Notes: generated by a model not told the origin, from the sequence alone. DNA of 64,000 bases from Gnetum montanum (GCA_015680685.1 MNCI01033465.1:579090-643089), one strand, 5' to 3'; shown: positions 22,764 through 34,939, numbered from the stretch's first letter. Program-made: numbers and translations.

Positions 22764-24095
22764 TAAAACACCACCAAGAAAATTCATGTTGCAAATTGTA
22801 ACCTTCATTTTCCAACTTGATGTAAGATTTTATTGTAAATGTAAGATTTATAGTCCATGAGTTGCAGTCTTGCATATTTTAGCTTTTGGGGATGAAAAAT
22901 GCCTTTAAATTTGCTATTGCCTCAGTTCCTAAGTGGAAAAAGGTGTCTCATGTCTATATTTGGGCTTGTGAAGGTTGAAAATGCCTTGGGGATTGCCAAA
23001 TTTGGCATTTTCATGGGTTTTTATAGAGGTATAGCCTTAGCTACGCTGGAACCATCTACCCCTAGCATGGTGTTGGGTTTTTATTTTCCAGAAAAATCTA
23101 GCATAGTCACCACCAAAACCCAGTATAGATCTAGTGTTGGAATTATTGGAATTTTTCATTTTCTAGTTTCCCAAGACTTTAGTAGTTATGGCATGGATAG
23201 TGTAAACATTCGATTCACTAGTAGTTTTTAGCAACTTTAGCATAGTCCACCAAGGTCAGCATAGTTGGGATGATGTCAATGTAGTCACAAAAGTTTGTTC
23301 ACTATTTATAGTATCTAAATGGATTTTGGTGGCTATGGTATATTCCAAACCTACTATAAATGTTCACCTACACTAATAATTGATGACCGTTGCACTTGCA
23401 AATAGACATCAATCTATCAGTAATCATGATAGTGATGTGTAGAGACAAAATATGCAATTCCATAGCCTATAAGAATCAAATGTAAGCACCTTATTATGGC
23501 TCCTTAACTTGGAGAAAGTAATTCCATGATTTGAAAGAATTTTCAACATTTTACAACTAAGAGCCTTTGTGATCTTAAAATACCTTTGACAATAAATTAG
23601 TGTCTACGTTGGGCATCAAAGATTCCCACATAATACCACTACACCAAAGGTGGAATACCATTCTATGATCACAGTTGCAGATTCTTGTGAGAAATAGTAA
23701 AGAGTTGTTGAAAATGGGGGTTGGGAAGCATTTGGATTGTGGGATGTAAGTGCAACCATCTTCAAAGAACTTCAAGCTTCTTCCAAGCAACTTCTTGTGC
23801 ACCTAGCACATAAACCTATACTTCGTGAACCCTGTACAATAAAGTTATAGTTCATTTTTGTGTAGATTTACTTTCACACTTTTTCATTTTATTGTCTATT
23901 TTTATTTTGGATCTACAATTGTATTTCTATTTATACCATTTTTTACATTTTCATTTATGTTTCCCTTTACACTTTTGTAAGTCCCTAGGTGATCAATGAG
24001 ACCATCCATCCTACCTTGAATCTTATTTTGGCACTTGGAGTTTTTCAATTTTCATTCTAGCGACCCAATTTTCCAGGCCCAATAGTTTTCTAACA
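22764..24095 (+). mobile_element. Tat-like 5' LTR, plus orientation
   Basis: It begins TAAAACACCACC (TG to TA decay) and ends near TTTTCTAACA. The first about 300 bp match the LTRs at 40068 (+), 36982 (-) and 53612 (-), including AAGAAAATTCATGTTG and GGGCTTGTGAAGGTTGAAAATGCCTTGG-like words. CTAGCATAGT words lie at 23060-23280. Gag-like sequence starts about 600 bp downstream, which argues for a 5' LTR. The 3' boundary is uncertain by a few bases. I could not assign a primer tRNA. Confidence 0.65.
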
Positions 24096-24694
24096 CTAAA
24101 AGAAGGGCCTCTGCCCATGTTTTTAGCCAAAAATCCTTTTCCAATCTTTTCTAAATACCAAGGTTGTTATACTTTCAAGTTTTAAAACTTGAAAATATAT
24201 TTTGTTAGAGCCAATGTTTGCTATCTAAATACCTAGCGTAGTTGTGGTGAGTTGGGTTTCTATTGGAATTTCATAGTAGTTTCTAGATTCCTTGAAATAA
24301 GCATAGTTTACCTCAAAAATCTATTTCCAATTTAAAAATCCAATTCCATTCAAAAACCCAATTCCATCCATCTAGTATGAAATTTGGTGGAAAAAGTCAG
24401 AGTAGAACACTTTTCCACTCTCATCACTCACTATAGTTGGTTAGGAATCCCAGTAGTCTACTATGGTAACTTCCAATGTAGACCTCATTGGAAGGACTAG
24501 TGTAGTTGGAAATTACCATCTCAACACTTGTCTACTACATAGTATTTTATAGCAATAGTTTTTCTACTATCTTTCCATTGATAGTCAGCTATGCTAGTGG
24601 ATAATCCCACTAACTATAATTTTTACTAAAAATAGTAAGAACATTAAAACAATCTCTTTGACAATGTCATTCAACTAGTCAACTATTTTTCCTT
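24096..24694 (+). mobile_element. Untranslated leader of plus-strand Tat-like element
   Basis: Non-coding sequence between the LTR and gag start. It contains more TAGTTGG/CATAGTTT words and A/T-rich stretches and corresponds to 36086-36981 on the minus strand. Confidence 0.5.
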
Positions 24695-25140
24695 TTAACT
24701 TTATTGATAGCAGATTTGATCAACAGGCCATAAGAGTTTACAACCCCAAGGATCCTACCATAGTTGAATGTAGGTAATCACTAAGGTGTAGGGGATGAAG
24801 CCCAAATTTTTTGATAATAAAAGAAGATCACTACAACTTTGTTTATGCCAAAATTTAGGCTAGCATGATGATTCCAAAAATGGAAGTAGGAGCCAACATG
24901 GAGTATGAACTCATTCACCATGATAGGAAGGAATACATACCTTCCCCATATGATAAGATATCCCTCGTAGAAACCTATGTGCATATCTTATCTTAGTTAA
25001 TTAAGATGGATGAAGAAGATTGGAAGGTTGGTTTGGCTAAGCAACAAGAAGAAGAGGATGAGTTCGAGGTTGAGTCTGAACATGAGAACCTCATGGGGAG
25101 GGGGGAGGGGGGCTCTTCCAACAATCAACCCCAAAAGCCA
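24695..25140 (+). pseudogene. Tat-like gag, N-terminal part (truncated)
   Basis: Reads IRVYNPKDPTIVE, then DHYNFVYAKI, then NMEYELIHHDRKEYIPSPYD and an acidic tail EEEDEFEVESEHENL. It is the same protein start as on the minus strand at 35817-36085 (VRVYDPKDPTIVKHRKFLRL) and as the more degenerate copy at 51400 onward. The presumed ATG has decayed. The frame breaks off in a G-rich tract near 25112, where a minus-strand Athila-type ORF begins, so this is a truncation or recombination junction. Confidence 0.55.
25095..25112 (+). other. G-rich tract at an element junction
   Basis: GGGGAGGGGGGAGGGGGG, with three G-runs of four to six bases that could be split into four G-tracts. It lies almost at the boundary between the plus-strand Tat gag and the minus-strand coiled-coil ORF. 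Confidence 0.6.
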
Positions 25141-25159
25141 TGATGCCTACCTACTCTTC

Positions 25160-26060
25160 TAGTACAAATGTCGTAGGTGCATTTAGTACTTCGATGATCT
25201 AATCAGCAACCACTTTTGCTATGGTCTCCTACCCTTGGTGTTGCATCATCAAGATAGTTGCTTCCTTGCCCTCCTTTAAGTGCACTAAAAAGGTAGCAAC
25301 ATTCTTAGAGATTGCTAGGAATTATTGTTATTGTGAGAGAGACATTGTTACCTCTCAAGAACTAGGATTGAGCTTCGTAGGCAACTGCATTTTTTCATCT
25401 AACTGATTGCTCGAGCCACTTCATTGAGGTAACTCATTGCAGGACGGTATGTAGATGGATCCCCACCACTTGTTCCTACTTGCTTCTCCCACTCATATAA
25501 GAGCTACTCTTGGATTTTATGTAGGCATTCAATGGTAGCATGGGCCTTTGGTGTTGTTTCCTAAGTGGGTTGTGGAGGTGGCGATTGCTGCTCCTCTTCT
25601 TTGGACACAACAGATGTCTTATCTTTTATCATCTCAGACTAGGAGGCAATGGGAGTATGCTTGATTGTGTCATTTGCATAGCGGACTATCCCTACCCTTT
25701 TATAGATTTTTTTGATAAGGCATAGAAATGGAAGGGTTTTCCTTCAACATTCATTTTTTTTGAAGTGCTTTTCCATCTCTATTCAATATGTTAATGTATC
25801 AAGGCAAGCTTGTGTCAATATGTCCTCAAGTCTTGGTATGGGCCCTAGTGCCTTTCCTCTTTGAGATTGTTCTATTATAGCCTCTTCTTAGGAATCTATC
25901 AAATAGATTTCAATTTAGGCTCCTCTTGAAGAGGTCTCATTGCATGAGTTTTTGCTACCTGCTTTTGGGCTTGTTCCTGCTATTTTGTTCCAACTTTGGA
26001 TGATTTGTCCCTTGGTTGTGATGATCCTCCTTCCTATGGCCCTTTCAATCTTGGTACCAT
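25160..26060 (-). pseudogene. Athila-type 3' coiled-coil ORF, N-terminal half (decayed)
   Basis: Reads from a possible ATG at 26060 (MVPRLKGP, then a basic/Gln-rich stretch QEQAQKQVAKTHA) to a block FLAISKNVATFLVHLKEGKE and VLNAPTTFV near 25190. That block matches FLEISGNAATFSMRLEEGEE in the ORF at 1-1755, so both belong to one family. The coiled-coil half is missing because the sequence breaks off near 25160. It lies 3' of integrase on the same strand, with about 1.8 kb of non-coding DNA between. Function unknown. Confidence 0.5.
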
Positions 26061-27869
26061 CTGTGATTACAACATGACCAAGAGTTAGCATTTAATGTAT
26101 AACTTGAAACAATTGGAATACCTTATCTCTTTGGGAAAGTTACACCTGGCTAAGTTGTGATCATGGCCAATTTGATTATTTCAATTATTATTTTATTCTT
26201 ATTTTAATATTAATAATTAATTTTAGGTTTATTAGAGTTTATTGGAAGGGTTAAACTCTTAAAAATTAATGGTTTAATATTATTATATTCATTAACCCTT
26301 TGAGGAAGTTAGAAAAATTTTGAAAAAATTTTGTCAGAAACCTTAAGGTTTGTGACCCCCACGACTAAGAGCTTACCTCTAGTAGCTATAGGATCAAGGA
26401 ACGGAGTGGTTTGGACAAATGATGTGAAAGTTATGGGCTCTAGAAAGTTTTGGGCTCTAAAAAATTGAAAAAAATCCCTTCCCATTTTGAATCAAATGGC
26501 AAAAAATTCCAAAGTGTTGGGCAGTATTTATAGAATTTTTGTGCTACATCAACTGGGCCTAGTCGATGGGGCCTAGTTGATGTGGCTATTGATCACCGTT
26601 GACTTTGTTAAAAGTAATAAAAAAACAAGGGGTTTTCACATGAAATGAGGATCAAATGGAAGTCCAAAAAGCCATGAACATGATGAAAATATTGGAAGAG
26701 GATCTTGAAATTTCAAAAATTGAGAAATGACTGGAGAATGAGATTTTATGGAGAAAAATGCCTTAAGGAGCACATAGTTGGATGCATGATGGAGTGTATG
26801 AAAGATTTGATTGTAGAAACATCTAAGGGTAAGGAGCTTAACTAACCAAACCACAAGATATGCAATTGGATCCTCTCCATAGTGGCACATGCCCTTTTTG
26901 CCCTTGCATAACCTCAACTAAGGAGTTCATGGATCCCATAGTTGATCAATGGTTATGAAAAGTTATGGTCCACACCCAGAGAATATATTTAGAAATTTCA
27001 ACACATCAAACAAAGACATGAAACAAAAACATAAAATGGGTAGTGAGGTGAGTTGTGGAGAGCATTGATGGATGAGATAGAGAATCGAATGGATGTCCCA
27101 ATCATGGTTACATGAAGTTCCTTGTGAGTTTCATGGTTATATGACCTGATAGAGTCCAACCTTAGTTGAGACCAAAACCAACCACTTTTAGTTACTTCAC
27201 ATTATCACTCTAGGATTGGTCTACCTCCTTGAGACATAAGAGTGCTCCTATGGAGAACCACTATTTCTTATTTAAGAAGAAAAGAGAAGTAGAAAGTGAG
27301 AAAAAGGCCTTAGTTAGAGGGGACCTTCAAGCATGGGTAACATGTCTTTCTAGTCCCATAACCAATGCTTATAGCTTTTTTATTTTATTTAAGATGTGTG
27401 CTTTTAATTCCTATCATGTTTTTTTTGAACATTTTATGCTTTTCATGAATTTTTGGATGGAAACCATACCATGTAAAGACTTATTCAACTTCCATTTATT
27501 GGTCAACATGGAAAGGTAAGAAATCCACAAAAACACACATGCACTCAAGTAAGAAGAAAGGTACAAAGAGTATTGAATCCCCTTGAAGCCACATCTTTTT
27601 CAAACCTTTGAATCTTTTCCAAGCCTAAAAACTAGGAAGGTCATAAGTTTGTTAAGGTTTTATTAATGAGAAAGGAACCTCATGTTTCCAAAATAAGGAA
27701 AACCATAGAGTTTGTGAATGGGTGGATGACATGGACTCATTGCCTATTCCATGAAAATGAAACCTATCTTAGTTATCAGTCATCAAAACTCAAAAATAGG
27801 AACTAGACATTAGCANNNNNNNNNNNNNNNNNNNNNNNNNNNNNNNNNNNNNNNNNACTAAGTTGTAAG
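26061..27869 (-). mobile_element. 3' non-coding region of Athila-like element B
   Basis: No coding sequence. It shares blocks with 2875-4580 and 42900-45240, for example AACATGTCTTTCTAGTCCC at 27340-27358. At 26525-26600 an ATTTATAG word and CATCAACTGGGCCTAGTCGA/TTGATGTGGC words resemble the U3 of the LTR at 34940, so an LTR-derived piece may be embedded here. Confidence 0.45.
27816..27856. other. Assembly gap of 41 N
   Basis: A run of undetermined bases near the integrase end of element B. Confidence 0.98.
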
Positions 27870-30830
27870 GAGGAGATTCGGAAGATTGAGTGTGGTCGAT
27901 CATCCATTGAGGCATTGCTTCCACTAGGTTTCTTGGGTTTATGGAAAAGTTTGACTTGTTGTATGTTGACAAGCTACTTTATGTTTGGGCTAGATCAACA
28001 AGGCCCTAGAAGAAAAGGCTTCATAGATAATATAAAACCCCTCCCACAACATTTAGAACTTTTTTTTAAGGTACATGTGTGGGGTTCTAGTAGAGGACAT
28101 TATCTCCAAGTTAAAATTTTACTTTCCATATTTTAAGGTCATGACACTTTTTTTTGAATGTCTTATGCACTTCATTCAAGGATAGGGCTATCAATTGATT
28201 TTCATCTAGCACATTCAAGTTGATTTGTCTTTCTTTTTGTGCTAGGCTAAGGTCAAGGTTCAAGTCACAGGCTATTGATAGTGTATGGAGCTTGGATTGG
28301 ATAGGTAGAGTTGGTAATTTTTTGTACACCAACTCATAGGGAGAGTATCCTAGAGGAGGTTTTCATGTTGAGTGGTATGTCCAAAGGGCATCGTTTAGTT
28401 TTGTGCTCTAGTATCTCCTATATTTGCTAATATTTCTTGTCAGGATCTTTGTGATCTTCCTATTAGTAACTTTTGCTTGACCATTGGCTTAGAGGTGGTA
28501 GGGTATAGTTAGTTTATGTTAAACCTTAAATATTGCATAAGCTTGCAAAAGGTAGTGCCTATAAAATGGGTTCTATTATCAAAAATTAGTGCATGTGGCA
28601 TCCCAAACCTATTTACAACATTTTTTTGTACAAACTACGCAATAGTAGATGATGTACAACTAATGATGGCTACTACTTCTACCCATGTTGTGTAACGAAT
28701 GATGATGATTATGTACACATTTCCATTTGACATGGGCATGATGGGACCCATGAAGTCGATGCCCTAGGTATCGAAGGATTCCAGTGGTTGAATCCACTAT
28801 TGAGATCCCTCCATTCGAGTGATCTTTTGACCAACTCATTAACAACATTCACAAGAGCAGATAAATTAGTGGATGTCCTTGAGGATGATTGGCTAATAAT
28901 ACCTTGCCATTAGGATCTTAATGACCATGCATCTCCCAGCATAGTGGCCCCCACAAGGACCCTCATGAATATCTTGAAGAACATGCAATTGATTAGCATT
29001 AGGTACAGACCAATGAATTAGATCATTGGTGTATACCTTGTAAAGGTGTTCATTGATTTCCATAAAGCATTTGGCCTAATGAAGAAACTATTGTTTCTTC
29101 TTGTAGTATAGATCTTATGGTATCTCTTTAGTGAGAAGATAAGTGAGGATGCCATCATATCATTTTAATTCATTGGGCACTTCTTCATTTATTGTACTAA
29201 TAAAGAGGAGTTCATCAGGAAATTGATTTGAGAGCTAGCTCTTCTCTTTGTTATCCCATCGTAACCAAGACAAGTGATCGGTGACTACATTCTCAGTCCC
29301 TTTTAATCTATCATTGTAATATTAAACTCCTATAAGATCACCAACGACCATATGATACATGGGCTCACCATTGGCTTGTTCATGAGGAAGAGATTGGCAC
29401 TATGGTCAATGTGCAAAAACACTTTATATCCAAGCAAATAGTGCCTAAACGTTTCTAGAGCATACACCGCCACCATTAGTTCTTTCTTTGTTGTGGTGTA
29501 ATTCAGCTATGCATCCATAATGGTTTGACTTACATAGTGGATGTAATATGGAAGTTTCTTGTCATCTAACTGTGTAAGCACAACTCTAAAGGCATAATTT
29601 GATGTGTCTTTCATTATATGAAATGGTCTAGACCAGTCAAGTGCTCATAGGATTGGAGTCTTTACAAGATTTTTCTTGAGGCTTTGGAATGTATTTTTGC
29701 ATTCCTTGGTTAAAATGAATGGAGAATATTTCTTTGTAAGCTTGACCAATGGTTTTTAGATCTTAGAAATTCTGTATAATATGCTAGTAGTAGCCACTGT
29801 ATCCAAGGAATGACTAGAAATCTTTAACTATTTCCAGTTGCATAGTTATTTCTTAAAAGATCCTTATCTTTTTAGTGTCCATCGCAATCCATACCTAAGA
29901 AATTTTGTGCCTCAATACAATGTCCTCCTAGACCATTAGATGGCTCTTCTACGAATTAAGCCAAAGATTCATCTCCACATATCTTTTAAGTACTTACTCA
30001 AGGCAATCCAAGGTTTGCGCAAATTTGGCATCATAGGTGGAGAAGTCATCCATGAATACTTCCACCCAATAACCAATTAGTTACTAAAAAATGCTTAAGA
30101 CCAAGCATTGAAATGTTGTAGGAGCATTGCATAAACCAAAAGGCATCTTTTGATATGCAAAATTTCCCCATGGACTTGTGAATGTTGTTTTGGCATAATC
30201 CTCTAGCATGATCTAGATTTGGTTATAGCCATTATAACCATCTAGAAAGTTGTAATAGCAATGCCTAGATATAATGTTCAACACTTGATCCACAAATGAT
30301 AATGGAAAGTGATCTTTAAATGTTGACATATTTAATAGCCAAAAGTTGATATAGTCCTAACACTTGCCACCTTTCTTTGGCATAATCACAAATGGGCTAA
30401 TCTACTTACTATCTACAATGGGATAGATAAACCTTGCCTTGAGGAGTTGTTTCATTTCCTCTTTAACAATTTGCTTCAATTTGGAATTCAATCATTGTTG
30501 CAACTATCTATTTGGTTTCATGGTTGGATCAATGTAAATACGATGCTGGCATATCCTAGGATCAATCCCTATGAATTTAGGATACAACCAAAAAAAGGCT
30601 CTTCACCATTTGTTGACCACCCTAAACAACATCCATTTCTATTCAGGAGCATGATTGGCATTGATGATTACCAACATGCCATTTTTCAAGAACACATACT
30701 CCATGCTAGTAGGTAGAGTTTTCAACTCTAAGGGCTCTTATTTAAAATTTTTAGGGATTTCCAACTCTCCCCAATATGTATCATCATTTACATCATCAGA
30801 GAGTTTGTGATGAACTTGCTTTAGTTCATC
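27870..30830 (-). pseudogene. Athila-like pol: RT, RNase H and integrase (element B)
   Basis: Minus-strand order: RT at about 30520-29900, with VIMPKKGGKC, NFLDGYNGYNQI, SPWGNFAYQKMPFGLCNA and an intact catalytic FMDD near 30050. A degenerate RNase H lies at about 29650-29230, and an H2C2 zinc-binding region at about 29050-28870 (GPCGGHYAGR). The integrase core lies at about 28790-28450 (GIDFMGPIMP, TTWVEVVA, NRFGMPHALIFDN), followed by the Athila-type C-terminal helix region at 28332-28111 (GYSPYELVYKKLPTLPI, KKCHDLKIWKVKF). Many stops make it inactive. Just upstream, at 30831-31652, a solo LTR separates it from the protease. These enzymes copy element RNA and insert the DNA in the nucleus. 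Confidence 0.75.
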
Positions 30831-30835
30831 TATGC
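30831..30835. repeat. Target-site duplication, left copy
   Basis: TATGC, identical to 31648-31652 on the other side of the solo LTR. Confidence 0.8.
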
Positions 30836-31647
30836 TGATGAGCGGCGAGGTACCCCTATGCCCACCCATACGAATACGAGTGTTCACGCACGATCCGGTC
30901 GAACTCCGTGGACAGGCTAGTTGTGGTATCTAGATCGTTACATGTTGATTGCAGTTTGCTGTCTTCCCACCTGGACTAGTATTTACTTTATCACATATGG
31001 TTTAGTCCAAAGTGAGGCGTATGATGTGATCCTAAATTAATGCTACTCCTAGAGACAATGGAAGATAATATTAATTAAACTAATGAGCAATAGGAAATGA
31101 AGTCTAAGCTAGCCTAAGTGAGATGANTAGGCGTAGATCCTAGGTACGTTGCTGGGTTACCAAGTAGTCACACTTAAATGTTCGTGATTAAGTCGTACCC
31201 ATTCCACATTTAACAATAAGAATAGTAAATGATGATAAATAAATATTAACTAAGAAAGCAATAAATAACAAAAAAAATTAACAATTAAGCTAAACAATTA
31301 AATTAAGTGAATGCTGCAATGATGAAGTAATCTTGATCTTTATTGCCGATCATGTGCGTGTCCAAGTACGTCACACTCGAATAAAGGTTCTGTACAATTA
31401 CAAGCATCACACTGCGGGCATGCACTGCGAAAATAATCTAACTTCTACAGAAACAAACTAAAAGAGTCTAGCTACAAATGACAAAAGGATTCTAAATGAG
31501 GTGGAGGGCCCTCTTATTTATAACTTGGGATAGGTGGCTGCGTAAATGGGGCCTCGTCGACGTAGCAACGCTGCATCAACGCAGCCATGTATACTAGGCC
31601 GCGTATACACGGCCCAGTCGATGCATCAACTGATTAGCGCTTCATCA
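30836..31647 (-). mobile_element. Athila-like solo LTR with perfect TSD
   Basis: As printed it starts TGATGAGCGGCGAGGTACCCC and ends GCGCTTCATCA, and TATGC flanks both sides. No primer-binding site or polypurine tract abuts either end. It interrupts the element B polyprotein between protease (from about 31770) and RT (to 30830). This is the expected product of insertion followed by LTR-LTR recombination. The sequence keeps more CpG than its sisters (for example GGCCGCGTATACACGG), so it may be younger. Its distal U3 has TCGACG/GCATCAACGC words. Confidence 0.88.
31127..31127. other. Single N at a likely internal collapse
   Basis: At this N the LTR lacks about 90 bp present at the equivalent place in the LTR at 8362-9223 (about 8660-8745). 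The assembly may have lost sequence here. Confidence 0.6.
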
Positions 31648-31652
31648 TATGC
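31648..31652. repeat. Target-site duplication, right copy
   Basis: TATGC, matching 30831-30835. Confidence 0.8.
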
Positions 31653-32340
31653 CATGAACATAGGCATAAGTTAAGATCTCAGTAGGTTCTATGCAAAGTG
31701 TGCTACTCTCAAAATTAGCTATTAGCCACTAGGTGGCCTCCTATTTTATGGTTGCTATGTACATGCACCTTTAAATATCTGCCTCATTTGCACATTGTTT
31801 GCATGTAGAAATGGATGGTCTTTTCATAGACCAGAGTTTTTGCACACAGTCGCACCTTGTACCACTATATGTGATGCATAGAAATTTCTTCTTCTTGATC
31901 TTTTTAAATGTAATTTCTTTAAAAATTTCTAGAAAAGGTTCTCTGATGTCCATTCATGCATCAATAGTGCTAAACCAAGCCATTTCCATAGTGATTGGAA
32001 AGTTCCCCTTGTAGTTCTCAACTTTGATTACTAGGAAATTGAGCTGATAAGACCAACCATAGATAGTATTTATAATATCTTCTACCAATCCTAATGAAAT
32101 ACTGATGGACTGGTTTGTCAATGCTAAATAGATGTTGCTCTTCTTTAGAGGAGGAAAGTTCTAGGCATTGTACATTCTATGAGAAATTAGATTAACTCCA
32201 AAATCTAAGTCAAGAATAGCCTTGTATGGATCATTCCTAGCAATCTACAAATAGATGAGAGGACTTCCAAAATTAGATCTTTTCCTAGGAATGTTTCCAA
32301 CCTTGATCTAATCAGATATAGCATGGGTTAACATTACTGT
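31653..32340 (-). pseudogene. Athila-like retropepsin region (element B)
   Basis: On the minus strand, about 32210-31790, the frame reads AILDLDFGVNLISHRMYN then ALTNQSISISLGLVEDIIN and MDIREPFLEIFKE. The DLD-G start of the first block corresponds to the active-site DLG/DSG of gypsy proteases, and the last block to the GRPFL-like strand of the family. It would cut the Gag-Pol polyprotein. The frame has stops, and the solo LTR lies directly 3' of it. Confidence 0.55.
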
Positions 32341-34450
32341 GTAGATCTTGGAAGGTGTTTGATTTAAAAGGCTCTCAAAAGGAATGGATGCAGAGGATAA
32401 AGGAGATATAGGGTGACCAACCACATAAGTAGGTGAAAGTTTAGTAGGGCTATTGGTTTAGAAGCATGGTCTTTTACAAAATCTTGGTTCTGAACCACTT
32501 AGCTGAGGAGTCGATTTTAAGTTAACAACCCTTGTAGCATTACGTTATTGAAGATGGGATAGAAGCTCACCTTACATGGATGGATCAGGTGGTAATTGAG
32601 TTAAGGGTGGAGGATCATGTGTTGAAGGATGAGGAGGATGATAAGGATATGGGGTTTTCCCTCTAGTAGATGGAGAATGAGTTCTATGATACTCTAGAGG
32701 GTAGTAGTAATGCTAAAAAGGAGTGTGACTAGAAGAGTCAAATGGAGACATTGGTTGTTGAACATAGCACCCATATGGATCTAGCTACTTGTAAGGATAC
32801 TACTATCTTGGTGGTGGCATCACCCATGACTATGGGTGCTGTTACTACTGGTACTACTCATATGGCTGTGGTGGAGCTCCACCTAGGTAATAAGCCTATT
32901 GTTGTTGGTGGAACTATCTTGGGTTTCCTTAAGGATAAGGAAACCTTCTGGGTGCTTACCTTTATGCTAGTTTAGGATTTAGAGCATACACTCCAAATTC
33001 CTATAAGTATGACATAATAGGAAAACATCCCTTAGGATGTTCATATTGGTAGATGTTACATCCATCATCATGATCTGATTTTGACTCCACAACCTCTTCT
33101 ACTATAGTAGCTTTGCCCTTACCCCTTTGGTAGGCATGTTTAGCTTCTTTTTTCCTCTTGCAGTCATGATTACTACTTTTTTCTTTGGATTCTTTTGCAA
33201 TTTTCATAGTAATTTGGAATTTTTCATCCAAAGAGTTTCATAATTTATCAACCTTGGTTGATATATTGGAAATAGATTTTTGAATTGGCCAAGTTTTTCA
33301 CTACACCACCTCATCAAGTGGTGCCTCCTCATTGTCACAAAATTAGACCTTCCTTTTTTTGATGAAAGGATCCTAGTTATACTCCTCAGCACTTTCCCAT
33401 TTTCTCAACTCTCCTTCTTCTTTTGCTACTTGCTCTATCAGCCTTTGGATCTAATGGGTTCTAAGTTCTAATAATCTTCCTTGGACATAGACCCAAAGAA
33501 TTATTCTTGTTTCTAATCTGAGTCCATCTATGTGGTGAAGTTATTCTTGCTAAGAATAACCATGGCTAGGGCATCAGTGTATGAGAGAATAGTATCTACC
33601 CATGCTGACATCTAAGGGTGCATGTGTTTCATGCTTCCATCCTTTGATCTACCTTCTAAAATTAGACACTTGGAAGTACATCTAATATTTATTATTGAAC
33701 AACTCTAGCATTGTACTCCACCTGTGGATGGATTCTAGCTTCAAGGACCGATACTAGCTTTTTTCTTCCTTGATGAGTGTCTTAGGAAATAGCTTTAATT
33801 TATGTCAATAATTTTCAATATTCTCAAAGGCACAAGCATCATGAAAGGATTGAGTATGTGTTTGTAGATTATAGTTATATATCCCCTCAAATCTGGGGAT
33901 ATTGTTTGTGTCAAGTCACTTGATCTGATTATCTTTGATATGCTTGGTTGGAATTTTTATTGCCTCTGTAATATTCAACATGCTTTGAGTTGCTGACAAA
34001 GGCTTATTATCATCATTATTTTGATGATGCCTATGATGTTCTTTGCTACCCTTTGTTCATGACAGGCCCAATGATCATTATTGTCCTGTTATTCACCTTC
34101 ATCATGATTATCCTTTCTATGGTATCTATCAAAACTAGAAGAGGAAGAAGAAGATGCAGACAAAGAGGATGAAGAGGGAGGAGGACTACCACCACCCTAG
34201 TATCTACCACCTCCTCTATGCTTTTCATGACCACATTCATTAGCTTTCTTGTCATTTTGATGCCTGCCCGAGTCCCTACCTTGACTCCCACTTTTGCCTG
34301 AACCTGAATTGTTGATAGTGGACTTCAGATTTAGGTACAAGCCTCCATCATCAATGTTATGGGATGGAGAATCTTCATGTTGAGAATCCCTAGAGGGATT
34401 ATCCTCATTGTCATTTTGGTTGAGTAGGAAGAAGGGATTGGTGAACTATT
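32341..34450 (-). pseudogene. Athila-like gag (element B)
   Basis: Minus-strand order: a Ser/Gly/Arg-rich N-terminal stretch (about 34310-34130, GSGKSGSQGRDSGRHQNDKK, GGGSPPPSSSSLSASSSSSS), a Gag core (about 33870-33440: QSFHDACAFENI, KSWYRSLKLESIHRWSTMLE, HAPLDVSMGRYYSLI, LWVYVQGRLLELRTH), a Lys-rich section at 33231-33001 and a Pro/Tyr/His-rich C-terminus. Stops and frame changes are present throughout. It aligns with the gags at 4590-6230, 48000-50140 and 61331-63367. Confidence 0.65.
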
Positions 34451-34900
34451 TTCCCTTCATCGCTTCATGATGCTTTGCCTAGTGTCAATCTCTTTTGTGT
34501 TGTGTTTCAATGGGACAGTAGTCTTGGTAGTCATGGTCATGTACAACATACTCTTCTTGAAGATCTTGGTCCTCCTGAGAGTTTGGAGCAGCATCCCAGG
34601 AACAAATCAATCAAGAGACAATATAATGTTGCCCTTCATATCTCGCCACCACAATTATTCATCCTAATGCAGGATGAAGGTGAAGTCAAGTACATACTCA
34701 TCTAGATGAATATATACCACCCTACATTCTTGAGGCACTATTGGCTTAGTATCATCATGCCTATGAGAAGAAGAAATTTTGCAATTATAATAAGATATCA
34801 ATGTGCTTAAATTATTATATTTATTTTTAGAATGATTTTGACCTTAGGGTTCATCCAATGATGTTAATGATTTTCGCTATGCCTAGATAGCACATGTTTC

Positions 34901-34917
34901 AAAAAAAAAAAAAAAAA
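34901..34917 (+). repeat. Poly(A) run of 17 beside the primer-binding site
   Basis: Seventeen consecutive A residues lie three bases left of the element B primer-binding site. On the element strand it is a T-run at the start of the leader. Confidence 0.9.
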
Positions 34918-34920
34918 GAG

Positions 34921-34938
34921 TCCCTAGCAACAACGCCA
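34921..34938 (-). promoter_or_regulatory. Primer-binding site, tRNA-Asp type (element B)
   Basis: The minus strand reads TGGCGTTGTTGCTAGGGA, 14 of 18 matches to the tRNA-Asp complement, all differences being transitions. It marks 34940-35816 as a 5' LTR. Confidence 0.75.
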
Positions 34939-34939
34939 A

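Noticed and set aside
22456-22875. Treating the whole 139-codon minus-strand frame as one protein
   Set aside because: Its first about 37 codons lie inside the plus-strand Tat LTR starting at 22764; only the part left of that boundary is gag-pro.
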